Assembly (NCBI GenBank): GCA_019739215.1
Contig: JAHHDR010000019.1
Coordinates: 1-64,000 of the forward strand
Direction of reading: 5' to 3'
Origin: Rhizobium sp.
Lineage (GTDB): Bacteria > Pseudomonadota > Alphaproteobacteria > Rhizobiales > Rhizobiaceae
Length of the DNA: 64,000 nt
Position numbers and translations under genes: made by a program. Shown here one piece after another: positions 8,980-18,162 of the stretch (its first letter is position 1; each line of letters opens with the position of its first letter). Under the pieces are notes generated by a model. The model was not told the origin of the DNA, searched no databases, and saw only the letters and a program-made list of their open reading frames with translations.

Positions 8980-9417
8980 ATGATGAAGCGTATCCTCGCC
9001 GCCACAGCACTCTGTCTGATCGGGGCGGTCGCCACCGCCTATGCCCAGGACGAGGGTGCGAACCGCGAAAGTACCATGAAGAAGATCGGCGGATCGATGG
9101 CCGCGATGGCCGCCATCGCGAAGGGCGAGAAGCCCTATGACGCCGCAGTCGTGCAGGCGTCGCTCACGACGATCAGCGAGTCGATCAAGGCGTTTCCGGG
9201 CTACTTCCCCGCAGGTACCGAACAGGCGAGCGACGAGTCGAGCCCGAAGATCTGGGAAGACAAGGCTGGCTTCGAGGCGGCAGCCGCCAAGCTGGCCACG
9301 GATGCCGATGCGCTTCTGGCCCAGTTGCCGGCCGACCAGGCCGCCGTCGGCGGCGCGCTCGGCACGCTCGGTAAGGATTGCGCGGCCTGCCACCAGACCT
9401 ATCGCCTGAAGAAGTAA
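8980..9417 (+). CDS. Cytochrome c' family protein (left copy)
   Basis: A 145-aa periplasmic class II c-type cytochrome. It has a signal peptide over residues 1-22 (cleavage near AYAQ), a four-helix-bundle-like body and a single C-terminal haem motif CAACH at residues 134-138, the hallmark of cytochrome c'. Such proteins bind NO/CO or act as electron carriers. The start at 8980 is chosen because it places the signal peptide at the N terminus; longer readings do not. It is followed 94 bases later by a diheme cytochrome in the same direction. Identical to 14155-14592. Confidence 0.85.
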   Translation: MMKRILAATALCLIGAVATAYAQDEGANRESTMKKIGGSMAAMAAIAKGEKPYDAAVVQASLTTISESIKAFPGYFPAGTEQASDESSPKIWEDKAGFEAAAAKLATDADALLAQLPADQAAVGGALGTLGKDCAACHQTYRLKK

Positions 9418-9511
9418 TCCAGCACGCGGCGGTCGCCGAGCGACCGTCGTTTCTGCTTCACGTCGGGGGCGTACGCCCGATGTGATCCGCGGGAGGCATG
9501 AGGGGGACGGC

Positions 9512-10435
9512 ATGGCGGGCAGACTGGTCAAGACAATCGCGGCACTGGCCGTGCTGGGCGTGGTCGGCGCCGGCTCGTTTCTCTATGTGACGCGGCCACA
9601 GCCACATCCCGCCGCGTTCTGGGATGGCGCTGGCACGCCCGACGTCAGCAACGGGGAACTGGTTTTCTCGATGGGCGGCTGTGTCAGTTGCCACAAGGCA
9701 CCCAACGCAACCGGCGAGGCCGAACTGGTTCTCGCCGGTGGCGTGGCGCTCGACAGTCCCTTCGGCCGGTTCTACGCTCCGAACATCTCGCCGCACGAAA
9801 CCGCGGGTATCGGTGGCTGGACGCTGGCCGACTTCGGCGATGCCCTGACGCGCGGCGTCGGGCGAAATGGCGAGCATCTCTATCCGTCGCTGCCCTATGG
9901 ATCTTATTCACGGATGAGCGCCAAGGACGTTGGCGACCTCTTCGCCTATATCAAGACGCTGCCGGCGAGTGACAATGTCGCTCCGCCGCACGAAATCGGG
10001 TTCCCGTTCAACATCCGCCTGGCACTCGGCGGCTGGAAATTCCTCTACCTCAACGACCAGCCGCGTGTCGAATTGGCCTCGGCGGACGACAAGGTCAAGC
10101 GCGGCCAGTATATCGTCGAGGGGTCGGGACATTGCGGAGAGTGCCACACGCCCCGCGATGCCACTGGTGGATTCCTGTCGGACATGTGGCTCGCGGGCGC
10201 TCCCAATCCGGAAGGCAAAGGACGGATTCCGAACATCACCCCGGAGGGTTCGATCGCTGCGTGGTCGGAGTCCGACATCGTGACCTACCTGACAGACGGC
10301 AACACCCCGGATTTCGATTACGTTGGGGGCACGATGGCGGACGTGCAGAAGAACATGGCGAAGCTGCCAGCGTCGGACCGCGAGGCAATCGCCGCCTATC
10401 TCAAGGCGATCCCCGGTCGCAAGAGCGTCCAGTGA
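9512..10435 (+). CDS. Diheme class I cytochrome c, membrane-anchored (left copy)
   Basis: A 307-aa protein with one N-terminal membrane segment (residues 7-26) that probably remains as an anchor, and two haem-binding motifs: CVSCH at 57-61 and CGECH at 208-212. The layout resembles cytochrome subunits of alcohol/aldehyde or gluconate dehydrogenases and similar diheme electron carriers. No partner dehydrogenase is adjacent; its only neighbour in the same direction is cytochrome c'. An AGGGGG ribosome site lies five bases before the ATG. Identical to 13137-14060. Confidence 0.8.
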   Translation: MAGRLVKTIAALAVLGVVGAGSFLYVTRPQPHPAAFWDGAGTPDVSNGELVFSMGGCVSCHKAPNATGEAELVLAGGVALDSPFGRFYAPNISPHETAGIGGWTLADFGDALTRGVGRNGEHLYPSLPYGSYSRMSAKDVGDLFAYIKTLPASDNVAPPHEIGFPFNIRLALGGWKFLYLNDQPRVELASADDKVKRGQYIVEGSGHCGECHTPRDATGGFLSDMWLAGAPNPEGKGRIPNITPEGSIAAWSESDIVTYLTDGNTPDFDYVGGTMADVQKNMAKLPASDREAIAAYLKAIPGRKSVQ

Positions 10436-10453
10436 CCGCCTCTCCTTGACGCG

Positions 10454-11596
10454 TCAGTTGGTGAGGCGAACCGGGGTCTTGGACGAGGCTTGTCCGATCG
10501 CCTCGAACGCCGCGACGAGCGATGCGGTGTTGTCGGCTTCGAAATAGTCTTCTGTTGCGGTGGCGCAGGACTTCAGCAGGGCCTGGCCCTTGCTCGGCGC
10601 CATGAAGGCGATGCTGAACACCCGGATGCCATCGTCACGCGCCTTGTCGCACCAGCTTTTGGTCTTGGTGTCGTCGCTGGAGTCGTTGTTGTCGCCGTCG
10701 GTCATGAAGACGATGTACTTGCCCGGGTTTTCCTCGCCGTTCTTCTTCTTGTGGGCGTTGTTCTCGCTCGTCGGCTTGACACTGTTGTAGGCCTTCTTGA
10801 ACGCATTGGTCGATGCGGTGCCACCGTCGGCAATCAGCGCCTCTACATATTCGTGCACCTTGGTGGTTCCCCAGTCGAGCGACTCGGCCGAGTGTGCCTT
10901 GTCGGAATAGGAGACCGCGCCGAGTCGGATATATTTCTCGTCCGGGTCGAGGGTGACGAACTGATCGACCATCATGCCAACGGCAAGTTTGAGCGATTCA
11001 ATCTTGGTGTATTTCTTGGTGCAGGTGTAGGCTCCGGTCTTCTTGTAGGTATTGGTGTAGCATGTCGTCTGATACGTCGTGTCCGTGTCCCACGCCATGG
11101 ATCCGGACCGGTCGAGCACGAGATACATCGAGAAAGGGTTCTTGGTTTCGACACTGGTGCCATCGATGACGCTGGCCTGCACCGCAACAGCCACCGTGTC
11201 GCGGCCCAGGATGCGCAGGAAGGACGTACCCATGCTCGCGCGTACGGTTGCGGTGATGCCCTTGTTGGTCCTGTCGATGACCACGCTGTCGGTGTCAAGC
11301 GTGTAGGAGTCGGAAATGCTCGCCTCCGCCGCCAGCCAATCGGTCAATGTCTTCTTCAAGGTGTCGTCGTCCTTGACATCCACGTCCTTGATCGCGGCGA
11401 CCAGCGCGGCATCGAGGCTGCCTTGGATCTCCCGGTGCAGGTTCAAGGCGCGGATATAGTCGATCCCGACCCCCATCGCGCCGAGCAGGGGTATGCTGAC
11501 GATGGCGAAGGTCATGGCGATGTTGCCGGCGCGGTCCATCATGAACCGGCGGCAGAGGGATTTCACTGTAGTCTTGAGTGTGGTGCAAGCGTTCAT
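10454..11596 (-). CDS. TadG-like von Willebrand factor A protein (left copy)
   Basis: Identical to 11976-13118, where it is described. This copy is transcribed away from the palindrome centre and convergent with the diheme cytochrome gene, with only 18 bases between the two stop codons. Its upstream region ends at the fold point 11769. Confidence 0.8.
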   Translation of the reverse strand: MNACTTLKTTVKSLCRRFMMDRAGNIAMTFAIVSIPLLGAMGVGIDYIRALNLHREIQGSLDAALVAAIKDVDVKDDDTLKKTLTDWLAAEASISDSYTLDTDSVVIDRTNKGITATVRASMGTSFLRILGRDTVAVAVQASVIDGTSVETKNPFSMYLVLDRSGSMAWDTDTTYQTTCYTNTYKKTGAYTCTKKYTKIESLKLAVGMMVDQFVTLDPDEKYIRLGAVSYSDKAHSAESLDWGTTKVHEYVEALIADGGTASTNAFKKAYNSVKPTSENNAHKKKNGEENPGKYIVFMTDGDNNDSSDDTKTKSWCDKARDDGIRVFSIAFMAPSKGQALLKSCATATEDYFEADNTASLVAAFEAIGQASSKTPVRLTN

Positions 11597-11769
11597 GGCT
11601 GGCTTCCTCATAACGATGAGGGAATTAACCACCGTAAAGGCTAAGGCCGGGTAAACCCTTCGGCAGATCCGGCCGTGATGACGTTCTCGACGCAATTTTC
11701 CCGGGAAAATGCCGCCCGTACAGTTAACGGCGGCTTACGGCTTGCAGACAATGCGGGCCACGTGCCGAA

Positions 11770-11802
11770 GTGGCGCAGGTTCGGCAAACGAAGCCGCACC
11801 AG
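11770..11802. other. Centre (spacer) of the giant palindrome, an imperfect stem-loop
   Basis: These 33 bases separate the two arms. They are not unrelated sequence: 11771-11782 and 11790-11801 can pair at 9 of 12 positions around a 7-nt loop (GGCAAAC, 11783-11789), and 11770/11802 is a G/G mismatch. The palindrome therefore continues imperfectly to a tight turn. In addition TGCCGAA (11763-11769) can pair with TTCGGCA at 11780-11786. No PacBio SMRTbell adapter-like sequence is visible. Confidence 0.85.
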
Positions 11803-11975
11803 TTCGGCACGTGGCCCGCATTGTCTGCAAGCCGTAAGCCGCCGTTAACTGTACGGGCGGCATTTTCCCGGGAAAATTGCGTCGAGAACGTCATCACGGC
11901 CGGATCTGCCGAAGGGTTTACCCGGCCTTAGCCTTTACGGTGGTTAATTCCCTCATCGTTATGAGGAAGCCAGCC

Positions 11976-13118
11976 ATGAACGCTTGCACCACACTCAAGA
12001 CTACAGTGAAATCCCTCTGCCGCCGGTTCATGATGGACCGCGCCGGCAACATCGCCATGACCTTCGCCATCGTCAGCATACCCCTGCTCGGCGCGATGGG
12101 GGTCGGGATCGACTATATCCGCGCCTTGAACCTGCACCGGGAGATCCAAGGCAGCCTCGATGCCGCGCTGGTCGCCGCGATCAAGGACGTGGATGTCAAG
12201 GACGACGACACCTTGAAGAAGACATTGACCGATTGGCTGGCGGCGGAGGCGAGCATTTCCGACTCCTACACGCTTGACACCGACAGCGTGGTCATCGACA
12301 GGACCAACAAGGGCATCACCGCAACCGTACGCGCGAGCATGGGTACGTCCTTCCTGCGCATCCTGGGCCGCGACACGGTGGCTGTTGCGGTGCAGGCCAG
12401 CGTCATCGATGGCACCAGTGTCGAAACCAAGAACCCTTTCTCGATGTATCTCGTGCTCGACCGGTCCGGATCCATGGCGTGGGACACGGACACGACGTAT
12501 CAGACGACATGCTACACCAATACCTACAAGAAGACCGGAGCCTACACCTGCACCAAGAAATACACCAAGATTGAATCGCTCAAACTTGCCGTTGGCATGA
12601 TGGTCGATCAGTTCGTCACCCTCGACCCGGACGAGAAATATATCCGACTCGGCGCGGTCTCCTATTCCGACAAGGCACACTCGGCCGAGTCGCTCGACTG
12701 GGGAACCACCAAGGTGCACGAATATGTAGAGGCGCTGATTGCCGACGGTGGCACCGCATCGACCAATGCGTTCAAGAAGGCCTACAACAGTGTCAAGCCG
12801 ACGAGCGAGAACAACGCCCACAAGAAGAAGAACGGCGAGGAAAACCCGGGCAAGTACATCGTCTTCATGACCGACGGCGACAACAACGACTCCAGCGACG
12901 ACACCAAGACCAAAAGCTGGTGCGACAAGGCGCGTGACGATGGCATCCGGGTGTTCAGCATCGCCTTCATGGCGCCGAGCAAGGGCCAGGCCCTGCTGAA
13001 GTCCTGCGCCACCGCAACAGAAGACTATTTCGAAGCCGACAACACCGCATCGCTCGTCGCGGCGTTCGAGGCGATCGGACAAGCCTCGTCCAAGACCCCG
13101 GTTCGCCTCACCAACTGA
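11976..13118 (+). CDS. TadG-like von Willebrand factor A protein (right copy)
   Basis: A 380-aa protein with an N-terminal TadE/TadG-like segment: DRAGNIAMTFAI, then a membrane helix at about residues 25-45, then a von Willebrand A domain with a MIDAS motif DRSGS at 162-166 and a second metal-site Asp in MTDGDNND. In Flp pilus loci, TadG is a pseudopilin-like membrane protein; no other tad or cpa gene is nearby, so this is an orphan and its partner is unknown. The ATG at 11976 is chosen for the GAGGAAG site six bases upstream; ATG 11961 has none. The upstream sequence runs straight into the palindrome centre about 170 bp away. Confidence 0.82.
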   Translation: MNACTTLKTTVKSLCRRFMMDRAGNIAMTFAIVSIPLLGAMGVGIDYIRALNLHREIQGSLDAALVAAIKDVDVKDDDTLKKTLTDWLAAEASISDSYTLDTDSVVIDRTNKGITATVRASMGTSFLRILGRDTVAVAVQASVIDGTSVETKNPFSMYLVLDRSGSMAWDTDTTYQTTCYTNTYKKTGAYTCTKKYTKIESLKLAVGMMVDQFVTLDPDEKYIRLGAVSYSDKAHSAESLDWGTTKVHEYVEALIADGGTASTNAFKKAYNSVKPTSENNAHKKKNGEENPGKYIVFMTDGDNNDSSDDTKTKSWCDKARDDGIRVFSIAFMAPSKGQALLKSCATATEDYFEADNTASLVAAFEAIGQASSKTPVRLTN

Positions 13119-13136
13119 CGCGTCAAGGAGAGGCGG

Positions 13137-14060
13137 TCACTGGACGCTCTTGCGACCGGGGATCGCCTTGAGATAGGCGGCGATTGCCTCGCGGTCCGAC
13201 GCTGGCAGCTTCGCCATGTTCTTCTGCACGTCCGCCATCGTGCCCCCAACGTAATCGAAATCCGGGGTGTTGCCGTCTGTCAGGTAGGTCACGATGTCGG
13301 ACTCCGACCACGCAGCGATCGAACCCTCCGGGGTGATGTTCGGAATCCGTCCTTTGCCTTCCGGATTGGGAGCGCCCGCGAGCCACATGTCCGACAGGAA
13401 TCCACCAGTGGCATCGCGGGGCGTGTGGCACTCTCCGCAATGTCCCGACCCCTCGACGATATACTGGCCGCGCTTGACCTTGTCGTCCGCCGAGGCCAAT
13501 TCGACACGCGGCTGGTCGTTGAGGTAGAGGAATTTCCAGCCGCCGAGTGCCAGGCGGATGTTGAACGGGAACCCGATTTCGTGCGGCGGAGCGACATTGT
13601 CACTCGCCGGCAGCGTCTTGATATAGGCGAAGAGGTCGCCAACGTCCTTGGCGCTCATCCGTGAATAAGATCCATAGGGCAGCGACGGATAGAGATGCTC
13701 GCCATTTCGCCCGACGCCGCGCGTCAGGGCATCGCCGAAGTCGGCCAGCGTCCAGCCACCGATACCCGCGGTTTCGTGCGGCGAGATGTTCGGAGCGTAG
13801 AACCGGCCGAAGGGACTGTCGAGCGCCACGCCACCGGCGAGAACCAGTTCGGCCTCGCCGGTTGCGTTGGGTGCCTTGTGGCAACTGACACAGCCGCCCA
13901 TCGAGAAAACCAGTTCCCCGTTGCTGACGTCGGGCGTGCCAGCGCCATCCCAGAACGCGGCGGGATGTGGCTGTGGCCGCGTCACATAGAGAAACGAGCC
14001 GGCGCCGACCACGCCCAGCACGGCCAGTGCCGCGATTGTCTTGACCAGTCTGCCCGCCAT
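13137..14060 (-). CDS. Diheme class I cytochrome c, membrane-anchored (right copy)
   Basis: Mirror copy of 9512-10435 with no difference found: one N-terminal anchor helix and the CXXCH motifs CVSCH and CGECH. Convergent with the TadG-like gene. Confidence 0.8.
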   Translation of the reverse strand: MAGRLVKTIAALAVLGVVGAGSFLYVTRPQPHPAAFWDGAGTPDVSNGELVFSMGGCVSCHKAPNATGEAELVLAGGVALDSPFGRFYAPNISPHETAGIGGWTLADFGDALTRGVGRNGEHLYPSLPYGSYSRMSAKDVGDLFAYIKTLPASDNVAPPHEIGFPFNIRLALGGWKFLYLNDQPRVELASADDKVKRGQYIVEGSGHCGECHTPRDATGGFLSDMWLAGAPNPEGKGRIPNITPEGSIAAWSESDIVTYLTDGNTPDFDYVGGTMADVQKNMAKLPASDREAIAAYLKAIPGRKSVQ

Positions 14061-14154
14061 GCCGTCCCCCTCATGCCTCCCGCGGATCACATCGGGCGTA
14101 CGCCCCCGACGTGAAGCAGAAACGACGGTCGCTCGGCGACCGCCGCGTGCTGGA

Positions 14155-14592
14155 TTACTTCTTCAGGCGATAGGTCTGGTGGCAGGCCGCGCAATCCTTA
14201 CCGAGCGTGCCGAGCGCGCCGCCGACGGCGGCCTGGTCGGCCGGCAACTGGGCCAGAAGCGCATCGGCATCCGTGGCCAGCTTGGCGGCTGCCGCCTCGA
14301 AGCCAGCCTTGTCTTCCCAGATCTTCGGGCTCGACTCGTCGCTCGCCTGTTCGGTACCTGCGGGGAAGTAGCCCGGAAACGCCTTGATCGACTCGCTGAT
14401 CGTCGTGAGCGACGCCTGCACGACTGCGGCGTCATAGGGCTTCTCGCCCTTCGCGATGGCGGCCATCGCGGCCATCGATCCGCCGATCTTCTTCATGGTA
14501 CTTTCGCGGTTCGCACCCTCGTCCTGGGCATAGGCGGTGGCGACCGCCCCGATCAGACAGAGTGCTGTGGCGGCGAGGATACGCTTCATCAT
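14155..14592 (-). CDS. Cytochrome c' family protein (right copy)
   Basis: Mirror copy of 8980-9417 with no difference found. Signal peptide at the N terminus and CAACH near the C terminus; upstream of the diheme cytochrome gene in the same direction. Confidence 0.85.
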   Translation of the reverse strand: MMKRILAATALCLIGAVATAYAQDEGANRESTMKKIGGSMAAMAAIAKGEKPYDAAVVQASLTTISESIKAFPGYFPAGTEQASDESSPKIWEDKAGFEAAAAKLATDADALLAQLPADQAAVGGALGTLGKDCAACHQTYRLKK

Positions 14593-14793
14593 CGTCCTGG
14601 TTCTCCCATGTGAGGCGCCGGCTTTTCTGGCGGCTCGAATTTCACGACGCGGCCACCATCCCACACGGGCCTTCCAATGAAAATAACTTTTTGGTGAACA
14701 GGAGTTAGCGGAGAACCGGGGCAATCACCGGGCCATCGGAAGCAGGTGAGAGCATCCCGGTGTTCATCATCCGACGACAGATCGTTCACTGTT

Positions 14794-15441
14794 TCAGAAA
14801 GACGAAGGACTGGTTCCAGCCCTGCCAACCCGTGAAGATCGCCGCGGCAATGATCAGAAGGCCAGCACCACGTCCGACCAGGATCGTTGCCCTCGCATTC
14901 CCTGTGAGGAAGGCCCGCACCGACCCCAGCAGGCAACGGCGATCGCGCCATAGACCACCAACTGGACCGCGGCGGTCATCAGGCCCATCACCAGCGCCTG
15001 CTGCGGGATCGGTCCAAAATGCGGCCTCATGAATTGCGGGTAAACCGCCAGGATAAAGAGCCAGGCCTTCGGGTTCAGCAGGCAGGTCAGGAAGCCGCGC
15101 CAGGCCGTGGTCGTGAGCGATGGCGCGGTGGTCTGTTCAACATTGCCGACGATGATCGAACTGCGCATCAGCCCGATCCCGACCCAGACCATGTAGCCGG
15201 CGCCGACAAGGATCATCGGCAGGAAAAGCTTGGGGATCAGAAACGCCAGCGCCGTGACGCTCAGGGTACCGGTGACTGTGTGCACGACACCGCCGCCCAT
15301 GATGCCGGCGATCGCGGCGAGCCCGGCCCGCCTGCCGCCGGCCAGCGAATTGGCCAGCACGAAGATCATGTCCATGCCGGGAACGATGATGATGCCGACG
15401 AGAAGGGTGGCGAATATCCAGAGGTTCTGCCCATAGTCCAT
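14794..15441 (-). pseudogene. LysE/RhtB-family exporter (right copy, frameshifted near the C terminus)
   Basis: The N-terminal two thirds read cleanly from 15441 and include the parts broken in the left copy (LAAIAGIMGGGVVHTVTG and the following helix). The frame is then lost at GG 14932-14933 and CCCC 14924-14927. A third extra base (GG 14807-14808) alters the last codons: the left copy ends GWNQSSSF, whereas this base would give GWNQSFVFLKQ. Which ending is right cannot be decided here. All three changes lie in homopolymers. Confidence 0.72.
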
Positions 15442-15512
15442 GTCAGTTATGATCTCCGCAGCTTGGGCGACCGGGTCGGAAAACCCGCATTTCCCGAGCT
15501 CATAGAGAAGTC

Positions 15513-15536
15513 CAACTGACAGCATTGTGTCAGTTG
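15513..15536. promoter_or_regulatory. Inverted repeat, likely operator of the WYL regulator (right copy)
   Basis: Mirror of 8037-8060: the same 9-bp dyad CAACTGACA/TGTCAGTTG, between the divergent regulator and exporter genes. Confidence 0.6.
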
Positions 15537-15576
15537 TCATGCAAGTCGATCATCTTGAGCAACACGGAGCACGCCC

Positions 15577-16275
15577 TTGCGCAAGGCCTCACGTCTTTTC
15601 GAGATCATCCAGTTGCTGAGGCTCGCCCACCGGCCGACAACGGCCGCGCAGATCGCCGAAACGGCTCGAGGTGACGCCGCGGTCGATTTACCGCGACATC
15701 GCGGCACTCCAGGCGATGCGGGTGCCGATCGAAGGCGGGCGTGGCGTCGGCTACCTTTTGCGGCCGGGCTTCGACCTTCCGCCACTTATGTTTTCGATTG
15801 AGGAAAACGGAAGCCATCGTTCTGGCCCTGTCGCTCCTGAAACGGATTGGCGACCCGGCGCTCAGCGCGTCGGCGGACCGGGGTGAACGACCGGATCGCC
15901 GCTGCGATGCCGGCGCCTCTCCGTCGCGCGCTGACGACCGGGGCCTTGCATGCCTGGGGTGCCACCATGCCAACGCCCGAAGGCGTCGACCTCGCCGACA
16001 TCCGCGCCGCGATCCGCGACGAACGCAAGCTGGCGATACGTTATCGCGACGAGCAGGGCCGGCCATCGGAACGGACAATCCGGCCGGCGGCGCTCGTCTA
16101 TTACTCTGCCCATTCCCTGGTCGTGGCATGGTGCGAACTGCGCGAAGGCTTGAGAAACTTTCGCACCGACCGGATTGTCGCGGTGGAGGCGACGGACGAC
16201 TTCTTTCGCGGCCAGGGAGATCGTCTGAGAAAACTCTGGACAGACGGCTGGACCCACCGGCCAACAGCCGCATGA
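15577..16275 (+). pseudogene. YafY-type HTH/WYL transcriptional regulator (right copy, three indels)
   Basis: It carries the indel shared with the left copy (AAAA 15804-15807) plus two of its own: an extra A at 15659-15661 inside the HTH coding region and an extra G at 15880-15883 before the WYL domain. The left arm lacks the latter two, and its reading (AERLEVTPRSIYRD, SADRVNDR) fits the family. TTG start at 15577. Confidence 0.72.
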
Positions 16276-16279
16276 TATG

Positions 16280-16310
16280 AAAAACCCCGCACAGCCATAG
16301 GCTTGCGGGG
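16280..16310 (-). terminator. Rho-independent terminator of sodB (right copy)
   Basis: Mirror of 7265-7295: a GC-rich stem of seven pairs, then a T-run on the minus strand (AAAAA on plus at 16280-16284). Confidence 0.83.
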
Positions 16311-16336
16311 CTCTCCTGATTCAAGATGCGAAAGGC

Positions 16337-16940
16337 TTATTTCGTCGCGCCTTCATACATTTCAAGGACATAGTCCCAGTTGATGAGGCTGTCGACGAAG
16401 GCTTCGAGATACTTCGGACGCGCATTGCGATAATCGATGTAATAGGAGTGCTCCCACACATCGACGCCGAGGATCGGCTTGGCACCATGCACGAGCGGGT
16501 TCTCGCCATTCGGTGTCTTGGAGATTTCTAGCTTGCCGTCCTTGACCGACAGCCACGCCCAGCCGGACCCGAACTGGGTCGTGCCGGCTGCAACGAAATC
16601 GGCCTTGAACTTGTCATAGCCGCCGAGATCGGAATCGATGGCCTTTTGAAGTGCGCCCGGCAGGCTGGTGCCGCCGCCGCCCTTCTTCATCCACTTCCAG
16701 AAATGGACATGGTTGTAATGCTGGCCGGCATTGTTGAACAGGCCGGCATTTTTTGCCGAACGACTGGACCACGACCTCTTCGAGCGAGAGATTGGCCATG
16801 CCGGCGTCCTCGGCGAGCTTGTTGCCGTTGGTGACATAGGCCTGATGATGCTTGTCGTGGTGGTATTCCAGCGTCTCCTTCGACATAAAGGGCGCAAGCG
16901 CATCATAGTCGTAGGGAAGCGGCGGCAATTCGAAAGCCAT
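16337..16940 (-). pseudogene. sodB: Superoxide dismutase [Fe/Mn] (right copy, frameshifted)
   Basis: Identical to 6636-7238 except that the T-run at 16749-16754 has six bases where the left arm has five. This breaks the gene after SFGK, around residue 64. The left copy reads through as [13 protein letters not shown], the normal family sequence. A single homopolymer difference in an otherwise identical gene points to a base-call error rather than decay. Confidence 0.88.
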
Positions 16941-17114
16941 GGCGGTGTCTCCTTCTATTGATTATCATCAGGCGGGATGGGTTGGAACATAGGTTTGCCC
17001 CGCCTACATAGCAACGGGTTTCCACGAATAAATTCCGGCACATCGGCCGTCTAGCATATGCCGCGACCGGCGTTCCATATGGGGAAACGCAGTGTACCAA
17101 CCGGAGGTTCGACA

Positions 17115-17489
17115 ATGAAATTTCTGATCTTGTCCGCAGCGACGATTGCAGCGGTCCTGTTCGCCGGCGCATCCGCCCAGGCTTCAAGTTCGGACGCGTG
17201 GAAAGAATTCAACGCCAATGTTGAGGCGAAGTGCGCCGAGGCCGCAGGCGACATGTTCCGCAAGCCACAGGTGGCGGTCGATCCCGTCGGCAGCGAGAAT
17301 TTCGGCCTCGCCATCGTCTATGGCCGATCCCGCGAAGTGAAGGGCCGCGCCGCCATGATCTGCATCGTCAACAAGAAGACGGGCGTCGTGGAACTCGGCA
17401 CGGAGATGAGCAACGATCTCATCCGGGTGCGCAAGCCGAAGGACGACGACAAGGACGATGCCGACGACGCGCAGAGCGGCAGCGAGTAG
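17115..17489 (+). CDS. Small secreted protein of unknown function (right copy)
   Basis: Mirror copy of 6087-6461 with no difference found: signal peptide, two cysteines in the mature part and an acidic tail. Confidence 0.65.
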   Translation: MKFLILSAATIAAVLFAGASAQASSSDAWKEFNANVEAKCAEAAGDMFRKPQVAVDPVGSENFGLAIVYGRSREVKGRAAMICIVNKKTGVVELGTEMSNDLIRVRKPKDDDKDDADDAQSGSE

Positions 17490-17606
17490 CATCCAACGGA
17501 GCGCATCATGTGCGATTCAGAAATCTGAGCCCTGGTGTCGGGTAGACATCGAAGAGTGCGGGGCCGCCGACGGGTGGCCCCTTTCCCGTTTCTGCCGACA
17601 GCGGTC

Positions 17607-18008
17607 TCACGACTTCATTTCGATGCGTATGCCGTGCACGGCCTGGTCGGACGCATTCAACACCCGCCCGGCCGGTTGCGGCGCCATATGGACCACGAGG
17701 CAACCCGTGCCGTCCCAGGCCTGAACCGCCTGAATGACGTCGCGATTGGGCGGCAGCATCGTGCCGTCGGGCGCCATGTCATGGATGGGTCCCTTCACCT
17801 GATCGAACACGAAGACCGATGGCCAGCGATGATGGTGGGTCGGCTCCTCCTCGTCGGGCTCAAGCATCACCTCGAGCACCCTAAGCTTGTCATTCTCGAA
17901 CAGGACCTTGTGATTGGCAGGCGCAGCGATGACGGCGTCGAGTTCAGGATCCCACTGACTGGGGTCCATCTGGTCAGGTTGGGTCTGCACAATGCTCTCG
18001 GTTGCCAT
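17607..18008 (-). CDS. Small cupin-fold protein (right copy)
   Basis: Mirror copy of 5568-5969 with no difference found: single cupin domain with a triple-His metal cluster, downstream of the two LacI-type operators at 18075-18142. Confidence 0.7.
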   Translation of the reverse strand: MATESIVQTQPDQMDPSQWDPELDAVIAAPANHKVLFENDKLRVLEVMLEPDEEEPTHHHRWPSVFVFDQVKGPIHDMAPDGTMLPPNRDVIQAVQAWDGTGCLVVHMAPQPAGRVLNASDQAVHGIRIEMKS

Positions 18009-18074
18009 GAGAAATGCCTCCTTGTTTGGATGCGTGAACCTTGCAAATGAGTATGCTGCCCTCCTTCTACCCGT

Positions 18075-18142
18075 TTGGAGCGCTCCAAGGATAATCTCCC
18101 CCTTCTCGCCGATGAGTCAACAATAAACTTGGAGCGCTCCAA
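18075..18142. promoter_or_regulatory. Pair of LacI-type operators (right copy)
   Basis: TTGGAGCGCTCCAA at 18075-18088 and 18129-18142, same spacing as in the left arm, between the cupin gene and the divergent LacI-type gene. Confidence 0.8.
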
Positions 18143-18162
18143 AAAATGCCCTATCAAAGGGA

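Larger units (their letters stand above)
1..11769. repeat. Left arm of a giant inverted repeat (at least 11.77 kb)
   Basis: Everything from the window edge to 11769 reappears in reverse complement at 11803-23574. Paired positions add up to 23572 near the centre and 23575 at the window edge; the drift comes only from single-base indels in homopolymers. Genes compared at protein level (HerA ATPase, LacI regulator, cupin, cytochromes, TadG-like protein) are identical in both arms. The repeat is not finished at position 1, where it cuts through ohr, so the true arm is longer than seen here, unless position 1 is a contig end. Confidence 0.97.

Noticed and set aside
9430..9446. Terminator between the two cytochrome c genes (CGGTCG/CGACCG hairpin)
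   Set aside because: Short stem and no T-run; the two genes probably share a transcript.
10447..10456. TGACGCGTCA palindrome between convergent genes
   Set aside because: Ten bases overlapping a stop codon in GC-rich DNA; chance is likely and no regulatory role is evident.
11720..11740. CtrA site upstream of the TadG-like gene (TTAA-N7-TTAC)
   Set aside because: One mismatch and inside the palindrome, where the upstream region may be artificial; not enough to call.
11700..11870. Palindrome centre as a closed hairpin telomere of a linear replicon
   Set aside because: Reading through a closed hairpin end would give a perfect palindrome at the turn. Here the centre has four mismatched positions and a 7-nt loop, no protelomerase gene is visible, and the same contig carries the main division cluster.
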